A stretch of DNA of 17,901 bases from an uncultured Collinsella sp. (GTDB taxonomy: Bacteria > Actinomycetota > Coriobacteriia > Coriobacteriales > Coriobacteriaceae), in contig CABRNM010000026.1 of NCBI GenBank assembly GCA_902472315.1, positions 1 through 17,901 of the forward strand. The letters are read 5' to 3'. A model generated the notes under the pieces. It was not told the origin of the DNA and did no database searches. It was given only the letters and a program-made list of their open reading frames with translations. A program made the translations under genes and the position numbers. The number at the start of each line of letters is the position of its first letter. Position 1 is the first letter of the stretch. Shown piece by piece: positions 1-7,968 of the stretch.

Positions 1-185
1 ATAAAATCGTCGTCATCAACCACATCGTCCATACCGGACAAGCCGGGTATAACATCGTCGAGATCCCACGGGCCATCAAAATGAATCAAAGTCCGCGAAA
101 CGCCAAAAACAAGCCCGATAATCAGTACAAACGCTCCGATGCCGACGCCCAGGCGCAGCTTGGATTCATGCGAAAGCTTCATCAT
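1..185 (-). CDS. Small membrane protein, 3' end outside window (partial)
   Basis: This partial reading frame starts with ATG ATG at 185/182 and runs off the left edge, so only about 61 residues are visible. After a short charged start (MMKLSHESKLRL) comes one clear hydrophobic segment, about residues 11-30 (GVGIGAFVLIIGLVFGV), then a soluble stretch rich in Asp (DDVVDDDDF). This fits a single-pass membrane protein with its bulk outside or still to come. Its ATG overlaps the TGA of the upstream regulator gene in an ATGA arrangement, so the two are probably translationally coupled and act together. I do not recognise the family; small membrane or DUF4097-type proteins often follow such regulators, but that is only a guess. 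Confidence 0.7.
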   Translation of the reverse strand, partial: MMKLSHESKLRLGVGIGAFVLIIGLVFGVSRTLIHFDGPWDLDDVIPGLSGMDDVVDDDDF

Positions 186-904
186 TCGTCACCTTCTTTG
201 GCACATGCCTCAGCGGTGGCCGCGGTAGCCACGTCAGCATCAGGTTCCGCAGAAGTATCCTTCCCCTGGGCCCTGACCGCCACCGGTGCCGGACCAACCT
301 GAATATCCCCACGCGCCCAATCACCATCGAGTGCACGCGCCACCCAGTGATAGATGGGAATCGTGAAGAAGATCAGCGCAGCAAAGGGGCAGGCACCAAA
401 CAGGAACATCAGTAAAAAGAACAGCAGCCAGCACACGGCCCAATACGGGAACGACTGGAACGGGCCCTTCACCGGAGTCGGGCCAACTGCGCCGCCACTC
501 GTCGCCTGTGCCGTAGCGGCATTGGCGGCCTGCGCACTCCAGCTTGCCGCCTGCGCCGCCTTGGCTGCCGCGTCACTTGCCTGCGTTGCCGCCTCGGTGG
601 CGCGCGCCGCCGCCTCATGGGTGCGGGCGCGCTCTGCCGCCTCGGCCTCGCGCTGACGAGCGCGGTCCTCGTTCTCAAACTCGATATCGTCCTCAATCTC
701 ATCGCTCGGATTGAGCAGCTCGTCCAGACTCACACCATAGAGCTTGGCGAGCGAGATCAGGTTCTCGGTATCGGGCGAGCTCTCCGCACGCTCCCATTTA
801 CTGACCGCCTGGCGCGACAGCCCCAGCTTTCGCGCCAGCCCTTCTTGGCTAAAGCCCTTGCTGCGGCGAAGGTCGGCGAGCCGCTGCGCAGTTTCTACAT
901 TCAT
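182..904 (-). CDS. XRE-family HTH regulator with Ala-rich linker and C-terminal membrane segment
   Basis: The 240-residue protein starts with a classic XRE/Cro helix-turn-helix (about residues 4-62, including the recognition-helix stretch GLSRQAVSKWERAESSPD). An acidic patch follows, then an Ala/Glu-rich helical linker (about 80-135), then a very hydrophobic stretch at about 153-190 that could form one or two membrane helices, and a soluble tail. The start at 904 was chosen because AGGAGGAACC lies directly before it and the HTH begins there; the longer in-frame ORF reaching 1153 adds unrelated residues. The layout suggests a DNA-binding protein held at the membrane. It is translationally coupled to the downstream membrane protein, which may be its partner or sensor. 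Signal and targets are unknown. Confidence 0.85.
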   Translation of the reverse strand: MNVETAQRLADLRRSKGFSQEGLARKLGLSRQAVSKWERAESSPDTENLISLAKLYGVSLDELLNPSDEIEDDIEFENEDRARQREAEAAERARTHEAAARATEAATQASDAAAKAAQAASWSAQAANAATAQATSGGAVGPTPVKGPFQSFPYWAVCWLLFFLLMFLFGACPFAALIFFTIPIYHWVARALDGDWARGDIQVGPAPVAVRAQGKDTSAEPDADVATAATAEACAKEGDE

Positions 905-1095
905 GGTTCCTCCTATGTGATGCCAGCCGTGCCGCCGGACCGTTTTTGTTCTTAAGGCGCCTTGCACAGTTAAAAATCTATCCGCCACCGCCAAAAGCAT
1001 GCCACCTATTCTAGTGAGATTTTTGACAACCGGCGGTTGCGGGTGCATATGAGCTGCGGAAATGTGTCCAAACAAAGCAATGACCCGTAGCTTGG

Positions 1096-1125
1096 TTGTC
1101 CCCGTTGCTGCGTTAACGGTAGTAT
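1096..1125 (+). promoter_or_regulatory. Candidate promoter for the methyltransferase gene
   Basis: TTGTCC (1096-1101), 18 bp, then TAGTAT (1120-1125) resembles a sigma-70 type promoter. A second candidate has a perfect TTGACA at 1023-1028, but its -10 (CATATG, 1046) is poor. If the first is right, the upstream ATG at 1124 lies inside the -10, which supports the downstream GTG start at 1172. The rest of the 905-1171 divergent region shows no other clear element. Confidence 0.3.
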
Positions 1126-1171
1126 GGTCGTACTGTTTATTCCGCACCGCCAACGGAGGGAGTTCCGCGCC

Positions 1172-2044
1172 GTGAACCGCGATTTCGCCTCATCGCTCAT
1201 CCAGCTCAATAACACGTTCTATCGCGAGCACTCCGCCTCCTTTTCCGATACGCGCCAAGCCCCGTGGCCCGGCTGGGTGCGCACCATGGACATCGCGCTC
1301 GAACAGCTCGACGTCGCCACGATCGAGCATCCCGTCCGCGTCTTCGATCTTGCCTGCGGCAATATGCGATTCGAGAACTTTGCCGCCGGCGGCGCACTTG
1401 CCGCCAAGGGCATCGATGGCGCAAACCCCTCGGCAGATGCCAGCTGCCCGTTTGAGTTCTATGGTGTTGACTCGTGTCAGGATTTGGCTATCGATGCGCA
1501 CGGTCACGCCCTGCGCATTCCCAACCTGCACTTCCAGGAACTCGACGTGCTTGACGCCCTTATGAAGCTCAACCCCGCCGAGACGCCCGACGTGCTTTTC
1601 GACGCCCCGCTCGCCGATATCTCGGTCTGCTTTGGCTTTATGCACCACGTGCCGTCGTGCGAGTACCGCGTACGCGTGCTCGACGCCCTGGTGCGGCAAA
1701 CGCGCCCGGGCGGCATCATCGCCATCAGCTTTTGGGAGTTTATGAACGACGAGCGCATGGCGCGCAAGGCTGTTCGCGCCGAGGCCCGCGCCGAGCTCAC
1801 CCCGCCGTTTGAGGGTTACGATTCCGCGCAGTTTGAAGCCGGCGACCACCTCATTGGCTGGCAAAACGACCGCCACGCCTACCGCTATTGCCATCACTTT
1901 GACGATCAGCAGATCACCGACCTGGTGCGCGGCGTCCGTACGTTCTACAAGAGCGGCGAGGTCCCCGTGCGCGAGCTTGAGCGTTTCCATGCCGACGGTC
2001 GCAGCGGCGAGCTCAACCGCTATGTGATTCTCAAGCGCCTGTAG
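1172..2044 (+). CDS. TRM9/ALKBH8-like class I SAM-dependent methyltransferase
   Basis: The 290-residue protein has a Rossmann SAM-binding motif I (VFDLACGN, residues 57-64), an acidic motif II region (FYGVD, 96-100), a motif IV-like FGFMHHVPS (154-162) and RPGGIIAISFWEF (178-190). Three further matches point to the TRM9/ALKBH8 methyltransferase family: FSDTRQAPWP near residues 24-33, the HH of motif IV, and YRYCHHF at 237-243 (compare RYYHLF in TRM9). In eukaryotes those enzymes methylate carboxymethyl-uridine at tRNA position 34; the bacterial role is not established. GTG at 1172 was chosen because GGAGGG lies 11 bases upstream; an in-frame ATG at 1124 is possible but lacks a ribosome site. 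The next gene is a tRNA methyltransferase-like gene on the same strand. Confidence 0.8.
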   Translation: MNRDFASSLIQLNNTFYREHSASFSDTRQAPWPGWVRTMDIALEQLDVATIEHPVRVFDLACGNMRFENFAAGGALAAKGIDGANPSADASCPFEFYGVDSCQDLAIDAHGHALRIPNLHFQELDVLDALMKLNPAETPDVLFDAPLADISVCFGFMHHVPSCEYRVRVLDALVRQTRPGGIIAISFWEFMNDERMARKAVRAEARAELTPPFEGYDSAQFEAGDHLIGWQNDRHAYRYCHHFDDQQITDLVRGVRTFYKSGEVPVRELERFHADGRSGELNRYVILKRL

Positions 2045-2081
2045 GTATCGGCGACTCGCCGCCGGGCTGCACCGCATCTTT

Positions 2082-2106
2082 CGGGCAAGCTATGCCCGCC
2101 CTTTTT
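2082..2106 (+). terminator. Short rho-independent terminator after the TRM9-like gene
   Basis: CGGGCA (2082-2087) pairs with TGCCCG (2093-2098) around a 5-base loop, followed by CCC and five T. It lies 38 bases past the stop. The stem is short, so partial read-through into the next gene is possible. Confidence 0.55.
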
Positions 2107-2162
2107 CAATCCATTGACGGAACGTGCAGCTATGCGTTCCAAACTTATGACCAAGGAGCCTC

Positions 2163-3002
2163 ATGGGAGCCGTCCACGTTCGCACGCCTAAGAACTTTGT
2201 GCTCGAGGAGCGCCTGGAGCGCTACGCCGATGCGATTGAGACGAACCCCGAGGCCTATGCCGGAGATTGGCGCAAGGCCTGTGCGCCCGCAGGCAGCAAG
2301 CCCTTCGAGCACCTTCACCTGGATCTTGGCTGTGGCAAGGGAACGTACCTTGTAGAGCGCGCGGTCCACGAGCCAAACACGCTCTTTATCGGTATGGACC
2401 AGGAGCCCATCTGCATCGCCTATGCCGCACAGAAAATCTACGAGCAGGAACTGGCCAACGCACTCGTCCTGCCCCGAGGCGCCGCATCGCTGCCGCAGCT
2501 GTTTGCCGCAGGCGAGCTCGATGCCATCACCATCAACTTTCCCACGCCGCAGCCCAAGGCCAAGTACGCCAAAAAACGACTCGTCCATGTCGACCATCTG
2601 ATGCTCTACCGCCCGCTCTTTGCAGCCGGCGCCACCGTCACGCTGCGAACCGACAGCAAGCCATTGCGCGACTACGCCCTGGGGCAGTTTGCCGCGGCCG
2701 GCTACGACACACTTTGGGTAAGCGACGACGTCCGCCGCGACCATCCCGAGCACCCCGAGACCGAATATGAACACCGCACGCGCGAGATGGGTGCCGTCGT
2801 CTATGGCATTTGCGCCACACCCGGCGCACAGCCTAGCGATGAACAGCTTGCGGCGGGCCACGCGCAGGAGCAAAGCCTTGCCTGCTACCTGCCCGAAAAC
2901 CTCGATGCGCTCACCTATGTGCCTCTCGGCATGGAAGAGGCCGTCGAGAACTTTAAAAACCGCGCCCGTAAGGGCAAGAAGCGTCTGCCGCAAGAGTCCT
3001 AG
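2163..3002 (+). CDS. trmB: TrmB-like tRNA (guanine-N7)-methyltransferase with altered core motif
   Basis: The 279-residue protein has the SAM-binding motif LDLGCGKG (residues 53-60), GMDQEP following strand 2, the INFPTPQPKAKYAKKRL segment (about 124-140) and the C-terminal TEYEHR motif seen in TrmB proteins, which form m7G46 in the tRNA variable loop. AAGGAG sits 6 bases before the ATG at 2163. The usual FPDPW core is FPTPQ here, so the conserved Asp and Trp are both replaced. The Asp is thought to matter for catalysis in TrmB, so this may be a divergent paralogue or act on another substrate. The extra basic C-terminal end (FKNRARKGKKRLPQ) fits RNA binding. Family membership is confident; exact activity is less so. 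Confidence 0.8.
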   Translation: MGAVHVRTPKNFVLEERLERYADAIETNPEAYAGDWRKACAPAGSKPFEHLHLDLGCGKGTYLVERAVHEPNTLFIGMDQEPICIAYAAQKIYEQELANALVLPRGAASLPQLFAAGELDAITINFPTPQPKAKYAKKRLVHVDHLMLYRPLFAAGATVTLRTDSKPLRDYALGQFAAAGYDTLWVSDDVRRDHPEHPETEYEHRTREMGAVVYGICATPGAQPSDEQLAAGHAQEQSLACYLPENLDALTYVPLGMEEAVENFKNRARKGKKRLPQES

Positions 3003-3067
3003 GGGCTTCTGATGGTCGCAGCGTCGGCAAACAAGCGCAAATAGGCGCCAACGAACGGCCCTTAAAC

Positions 3068-3190
3068 CTAAGTGAGTAGACTTTTTTGCAATAGCCAAGC
3101 ACAGCCCGCATAACGAAAACTAAAACCGCAGGTAGATCCCTTGCGCAAAAGCCATGTGCTCGCGATATCGCAAAAAGTCTACTCACTTAG
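3068..3190. repeat. Inverted-repeat element in the trmB-helicase intergenic region
   Basis: The segment 3068-3089 and the reverse complement of 3170-3190 match over 21 bases, differing only by one extra T in a T run (core AGTGAGTAGACTTTTT). The pairing continues inward imperfectly to AGCACA/TGTGCT at about 3099-3104 and 3155-3160, giving arms of about 36-40 bases and an overall length of 123 bp. It has no coding content and no transposase. It resembles a REP- or MITE-like unit, or the gene for a long hairpin RNA. The rest of the 309-bp gap (3003-3311) shows only a possible -10 (CATAAT, 3273-3278) before the helicase gene. Confidence 0.7.
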
Positions 3191-3311
3191 CTGGCAACTG
3201 CACCAAACAGCTGGACAGAACGCCCATTTCCTGCATTTTCTCGCGCGCTGGCACCCCGCGCCGCCGCTACGCCATAATAGTTGGCGGACAAACGCGAGAG
3301 AAAGCAACCAC

Positions 3312-5993
3312 ATGGCACAGACCACGACAGATACCGCCGCCAGCACCGTCTCCGGCGCCGGCGCCGCCAGCTCATTCTCGGGCGGCACGGGAACCGAAGC
3401 CGAGTTTGGCTCGCTCGGCGCGCTCTCCCCCACCTGGTGGGAGCCCGAGGACGGCAGTGAGCCCGAACCGTGGCTCACGCCCGACCAAGCCTTCGAACGC
3501 TTCTTTGAATGGACGAGCGATCGCGGCATTGAGCTGTGGGATCACCAAGAAGAGGCCCTCATGGACCTGGCTGCCGGCGACCACGTCATTTTGGGAACAC
3601 CGACCGGATCGGGTAAATCGCTCGTCGCGCTGGGCATGCTCTTTATGGGCATGGCACAGGGCAAGCGCTGCTATTACACGGCCCCCATCAAGGCCCTGGT
3701 CAGCGAAAAGTTTTTCGACCTGGTACAGGTACTCGGCCGCGATAACGTCGGCATGATCACCGGCGATACGCATATCAATACCAAGGCGCCCGTCATCTGC
3801 TGCACGGCCGAAATCCTTGCCAACGATGCGCTGCGCGAAGGCGAGGACGCCGACGTGGGCTGCGTGGCCATGGACGAGTTCCACTACTTTGCCGACCCCG
3901 ACCGCGGCTGGGCCTGGCAGGTACCGCTGCTCACCCTGCCCCACACGCAATTTATGCTCATGAGCGCCACGCTCGGCGATGTCACCGCCATCGCCGCCTC
4001 ACTCGAGGAACACACCGGCGCTGCTTGCGACTTGGTTGTCGACGCCCCTCGTCCTGTTCCGTTGAGCTACGACTATGTGACGACCTCCCTCGAGGGCACG
4101 GTCGAGCTCGCCATGCGCCGCGGCGAGGCCCCGCTCTATATCGTGCACTTTAGCCAGGATGCCGCCCTTGCGACGGCACAGTCGCTCGCCAATTTTGGCA
4201 TCGCCAGCAAGGAGCAGCGCGAGGCCATCAAAGAAGCGGCAAAGGGAACGAGCTTCTCGACGGCCTTTGGTAAGATTCTCAAACGCCTGCTTGGATGCGG
4301 CGTCGGCGTGCACCACGCCGGTATGCTGCCGCGCTATCGCCTGCTGGTCGAGCGCTTGGCACAGCAGGGCCTGCTGCCCGTCATCTGCGGCACCGACACA
4401 CTCGGCGTCGGCATCAACGTGCCCATCCACACCGTGGTCCTCACCGCACTCACCAAGTTCGATGGCTACAAGATGCGTCGTCTGCGCGCCCGCGAGTTCC
4501 ATCAGATAGCCGGTCGCGCCGGCCGCTCGGGCTTCGATACCGAGGGCATGGTAATTGCCGAGGCACCCGAGCACGAGATCGAGAACGCCAAGCTTATGGC
4601 CAAAGCGGGCGACGACCCCAAAAAACTCCGTAAGATTAAAAAGAAAAAGGCCCCCGAGGGCTTTGTCACCTGGAACAAGCAGACCTTTGAGCGCCTGATC
4701 GAGACGCAGCCCGAGACGCTCAAGCCGCGCCTGCGCATCACGCACTCCATGGTGATTAGCGTGGTCGAGCAGGGCGGCGACGCCCGTGCCCGCGTACACG
4801 ACCTCATCGAGACGAGCCTGCAGACCCCCGAGGAAAAGGCCAAGCTCGAGGTTCGCGCCGACGAAATCTTCGCCACACTCATCGATTCCGGTGTCGTCGT
4901 TCGTACCGAGGTGCCGCCCGCGCCCGACGCCCCGACTGACGCCGCACCAGACATCGACTATGCGCTGACGGTCGATCTACCCGAGGACTTCGCACTCGAT
5001 CAGCCGCTCTCGCCGTTCTTGCTTGCCGCGTTGGAACTGCTCGATCCCGAGAGCGAGACCTATACCATGGATCTAATCTCGATGGTCGAGGCAACGCTCG
5101 AGGATCCCAAACAGGTGCTGCGTGCACAGGAGCGCACCGCACGCGATCGCGCTATGGCCGAGATGAAGGCCGACGGCATCGAGTATGAGGAGCGCTTGGA
5201 GCGCATCCAAGACGTCACGTATGAAAAGCCGCTCGAGGATTTGCTCGACGCCGCTTTTGACAAGTACTGCCAGGAAGTGCCCTGGGCCAACGACTATCAG
5301 CTCTCGCCCAAGAGCGTCCTGCGCGACATGCTGGAGAGCGCGAGCGACTTCAAGGGCTATATCCAAAAGCTCGGCATCGCCCGCTCCGAGGGCATTCTGC
5401 TGCGCTACCTAGCCGAGGCCTACCGCTCCCTCGATCGCACCGTGCCCATTGAGAAGCGCGATGAGCGCTTGCGCGACATCATTTCGTGGCTCGGCTTTGT
5501 GGTGCGCTCGGTCGACTCGAGCCTGGTGGACGAGTGGGAGAACGCCGGCAACCCGGCGGCCCTCGACGCCGCGCCGCCGCAGGGCATCGACGAGGTCGTT
5601 GCGGACCGTCGCGGTTGCACGCTGCTGGTGCGCAACGCACTCTTCCGCCGCGTGACCCTTGCCGCCCGCGAGCACGTTCGCGACCTGGGCGAACTCGACG
5701 AGGACTGGGGCATGAGCGAGGTCCGCTGGCAAAAGGCGCTCGATGCCTACCATGAGCAGCACGAGGAAATCCTCACCGACGGAGATGCCCGCAGCGCCGC
5801 GATGTTTACCATCGACGAGAGCGACGAGAAGACCGATCACGTGTGGCACGTGCACCAGATCTTTGCCGACGAGGATGGCGACCACGATTTTGGCATCATG
5901 GGCGATGTCGATCTGGATGCCACGCAAGACGGCGGCGAGGTCATCTTCAAAAACTACCGTGTCGGCTTTATCGAGGACCTGCTCGAGGACTAG
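3312..5993 (+). CDS. Ski2-like DEAD/DEAH-box helicase, DUF3516 type
   Basis: The 893-residue protein carries a superfamily 2 helicase core: Walker A GTPTGSGKS (about residues 95-103), motif II DEFH (188-191), motif III SAT (218-220), GVGVHHAGMLPRYR, GTDTLGVGINVP and motif VI QIAGRAGRSGF (398-408). This set is typical of the Ski2/Mtr4/HelY group of RNA helicases. The long C-terminal half (about 420-893), acidic and helical, fits the DUF3516 region seen in actinobacterial members rather than the DSHCT domain of HelY; that assignment is from memory. The first 35 residues are a Thr/Ala/Ser/Gly-rich linker. ATG at 3312 was preferred, with GAGAGAAAG upstream, because the ORF extension to 3141 runs through the inverted repeat. 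Likely role: ATP-driven RNA unwinding in RNA processing or decay. Confidence 0.88.
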   Translation: MAQTTTDTAASTVSGAGAASSFSGGTGTEAEFGSLGALSPTWWEPEDGSEPEPWLTPDQAFERFFEWTSDRGIELWDHQEEALMDLAAGDHVILGTPTGSGKSLVALGMLFMGMAQGKRCYYTAPIKALVSEKFFDLVQVLGRDNVGMITGDTHINTKAPVICCTAEILANDALREGEDADVGCVAMDEFHYFADPDRGWAWQVPLLTLPHTQFMLMSATLGDVTAIAASLEEHTGAACDLVVDAPRPVPLSYDYVTTSLEGTVELAMRRGEAPLYIVHFSQDAALATAQSLANFGIASKEQREAIKEAAKGTSFSTAFGKILKRLLGCGVGVHHAGMLPRYRLLVERLAQQGLLPVICGTDTLGVGINVPIHTVVLTALTKFDGYKMRRLRAREFHQIAGRAGRSGFDTEGMVIAEAPEHEIENAKLMAKAGDDPKKLRKIKKKKAPEGFVTWNKQTFERLIETQPETLKPRLRITHSMVISVVEQGGDARARVHDLIETSLQTPEEKAKLEVRADEIFATLIDSGVVVRTEVPPAPDAPTDAAPDIDYALTVDLPEDFALDQPLSPFLLAALELLDPESETYTMDLISMVEATLEDPKQVLRAQERTARDRAMAEMKADGIEYEERLERIQDVTYEKPLEDLLDAAFDKYCQEVPWANDYQLSPKSVLRDMLESASDFKGYIQKLGIARSEGILLRYLAEAYRSLDRTVPIEKRDERLRDIISWLGFVVRSVDSSLVDEWENAGNPAALDAAPPQGIDEVVADRRGCTLLVRNALFRRVTLAAREHVRDLGELDEDWGMSEVRWQKALDAYHEQHEEILTDGDARSAAMFTIDESDEKTDHVWHVHQIFADEDGDHDFGIMGDVDLDATQDGGEVIFKNYRVGFIEDLLED

Positions 5994-6016
5994 CCGAACA
6001 TACTGGAACGAAACGA

Positions 6017-6055
6017 AGCGGGGCCGCTAGCAACATCGCTAGCGGCCCCGCTTTT
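6017..6055 (+). terminator. Strong rho-independent terminator after the helicase gene
   Basis: A perfect 15-bp stem (6017-6031 with 6038-6052, rich in GCGGGGCC) around a 6-base loop is followed by TTTT. It lies between two convergent genes. Downstream on the minus strand there are only interrupted T runs, so it mainly serves the helicase gene but may also stop the opposing transcript. Confidence 0.93.
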
Positions 6056-6072
6056 GCACTATACGTTATGCC

Positions 6073-7830
6073 TTACTCGGCATCATCGACCTCATACGAA
6101 TCCGCCTCGGCTGGCTCATCGTTTGTCTCTGTCGCAGCCCCGCGTGCCTCGTCAAACGCTGCTTTCATGGTCTTGTTGCCCCACGTGAGCTTGCGAATGG
6201 TAAGATCGTCGGCCTTGTTGTGGGCCAGACGCAGATTCTCGGTACTGCGACGCAGATCATCCTTGGTCTTCTCGAGCTGTTTAATGGCAGCATCAATCTC
6301 CTTGATCGCCGACTCGAACTGCTTGCTCGCCAAGTTGTAGTTGCGCGAGAAGCCGTCCTTGAACTTCTCCATCTTGGCTTCGAAGTTCGTGACATCGATA
6401 TTCTGCTGTTTGTATTCCGCCAGTTCCTGCTTATAGCGCAGCGAACCCATGGCGGCGTTGCGAAGAAGCGTGATCATGGGAATGAAAAACTGTGGGCGAA
6501 TCACGTACATCTTCTCGTAGCGATAGCTCACGTCGACTATCCCTGCGTTATAGAGCTCGCTCTCGGGCTCGAGCAGTGTGCAGAGCACCGCGTACTCACA
6601 GCCTTTCTGGCAACGATCATGATCGAGTTTCTTAAAGAAGTCCTCGTTTTTGTGCTTGGTCGCAGTCTCGTCGTTCTCGTTTTTCATCTCGAACATAATC
6701 GAAATGACCTCGTTGCCGCTCGCATCGCACTCGCGGAAGATAAAGTCGCCCTTGGTACCCTCGGACGCATCGTTGTCTTTCTCGAAGTACGCGTTGGGAA
6801 ACGCCGTCATGCGTAGGCGGTTAAACTCGGTCTCGCAGTGCTGCTCGAGCGACTCGCCCACCATCTTGGTGGACAGGCGCACCTTCATGTCCTTAAGGCG
6901 CTCAATCTCTTCATCCTTGTAGCGAATCAGGTCATCGCTCGCGCGCTTGGCCTGCGCAAGCTCGAGCTCGTATGCCGCCTTGGCTTGCTCCTCGCGAGAA
7001 TCGCGTACCGCCAGCTCGCTCGTCAGCTTGGCACGTGCCTCATCGCGCTCTCGTTCCGCCGCGGCGACCGCCTCTGACAGGTTCATTTTTGCCATCAGTT
7101 CCTGCTCGCGCAGTTGGGCACGCAGGCCCTCGGCCTCTTGCTCAGACTGTGCCTTTGCGGTGGAAAACTTCTCTTGTACCTGCGCGCGGTAGTCAGCAAG
7201 CGCGCGATCGGCCTCGCTGCGAGCGGCATCGAGCTCACGCTGCGACTCTGCCGCGGCAGCGGCAAGCGCCATCTCCTGGGCCTTGTCCGCCGCGGCAAGC
7301 CTGGCCTGCAGCTCGGCAATCTGAGCATCACGTGCAGCCAAATCGTTTTGAGCAGCATTGCGCGCCGCCGACTCGGCAAGCTTGGCTTCGTCATCTTTGC
7401 GCTCCAGCTGCGCACGCAAATTGTCGATTTCTCGCTGAAGCTCGGCGTTCTCCTTTTGAGCGTCGGCACGGGCCTCAACCGCCGCGCGCTGACTTGCGCT
7501 CTCGCGCTCTGTGGCAGCGCCCTCGAGCTTGGCGCGCAGCTCGGCAAGCTCAGCGTCGCGCTTGGCAACCTCTTGTGCCAGCTTCTGCTCCGCAGTGTTC
7601 TTCTGCTCGGCAAGCTGAGCGTTGCGCTGAGACTCTGCCTTTTGCAAGGCAGCCGTCGAACGCGAGCGCTCAAGCTCCAGCGCCTGCTCGCCCTCGCGCT
7701 GGACTGCCCTCACACGCTCATCCAGATCGCGCGAAAACTCGGCATCGCGTACTTGCTTGACGATATCCGCATAGCCAGACGCATCGACTTTAAAAACTTT
7801 GCCACAATGCGGACACTTGATCTCATTCAT
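6073..7830 (-). CDS. DUF2130 protein with long coiled coil and PD-(D/E)xK-like signature
   Basis: This 585-residue protein begins with a short zinc-ribbon-like CPHCGKVF (residues 6-13, only one CxxC pair). A coiled coil of roughly 290 residues follows (about 25-320), full of Ala/Glu/Arg/Lys heptads. A globular DUF2130 domain (about 320-500) and a second short coiled coil come next, then an acidic tail. In the domain, GDFIF (Asp362) followed by FEMKNE (Glu381-Met-Lys383) gives a D-x18-E-x-K spacing that fits a PD-(D/E)xK nuclease-type fold; this is my reading, not a proven activity. It seems longer than typical members of about 420 residues because of the extended coiled coil. GAGGAG lies just before the ATG. 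It appears to be a single-gene unit, separated from its upstream neighbours by a terminator. Confidence 0.82.
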   Translation of the reverse strand: MNEIKCPHCGKVFKVDASGYADIVKQVRDAEFSRDLDERVRAVQREGEQALELERSRSTAALQKAESQRNAQLAEQKNTAEQKLAQEVAKRDAELAELRAKLEGAATERESASQRAAVEARADAQKENAELQREIDNLRAQLERKDDEAKLAESAARNAAQNDLAARDAQIAELQARLAAADKAQEMALAAAAAESQRELDAARSEADRALADYRAQVQEKFSTAKAQSEQEAEGLRAQLREQELMAKMNLSEAVAAAERERDEARAKLTSELAVRDSREEQAKAAYELELAQAKRASDDLIRYKDEEIERLKDMKVRLSTKMVGESLEQHCETEFNRLRMTAFPNAYFEKDNDASEGTKGDFIFRECDASGNEVISIMFEMKNENDETATKHKNEDFFKKLDHDRCQKGCEYAVLCTLLEPESELYNAGIVDVSYRYEKMYVIRPQFFIPMITLLRNAAMGSLRYKQELAEYKQQNIDVTNFEAKMEKFKDGFSRNYNLASKQFESAIKEIDAAIKQLEKTKDDLRRSTENLRLAHNKADDLTIRKLTWGNKTMKAAFDEARGAATETNDEPAEADSYEVDDAE

Positions 7831-7888
7831 AGCAGCTCCTCGATGGACGCAAATTTCAACCGCTTACACTCTACCGCGCCGCACGGAC

Positions 7889-7923
7889 AAAAAAGGCGCC
7901 GCCACCATAATGGCAACGGCGCC
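7889..7923 (-). terminator. Rho-independent terminator of the phosphoesterase operon
   Basis: On the minus strand GGCGCCG (7923-7917) pairs with CGGCGCC (7901-7895), with extra inner pairing of TGG/CCA, and is followed by six T (7894-7889). It is the second of two tandem hairpins after the phosphoesterase stop. Confidence 0.88.
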
Positions 7924-7924
7924 A

Positions 7925-7963
7925 GAACCACCGCAAAGTTACCAGCTCCCTTTGTGGTGGTTC
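7925..7963 (-). other. Hairpin directly after the phosphoesterase stop codon
   Basis: Segments 7925-7938 and 7950-7963 form a 14-bp stem with one G-T type mismatch (GAACCACC/GGTGGTTC) and an 11-base loop. It begins 5 bases after the stop codon and has no T run of its own. It probably protects the 3' end of the mRNA or assists the terminator immediately downstream. Confidence 0.65.
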
Positions 7964-7968
7964 GAGAA

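Noticed and set aside
1190..2077. 295-residue minus-strand ORF
   Set aside because: It is antisense to the TRM9-like methyltransferase, with no recognisable domain.
3141..3311. 57-residue N-terminal extension of the helicase ORF
   Set aside because: It runs through the inverted repeat and has no ribosome site; the ATG at 3312 suits the family better.
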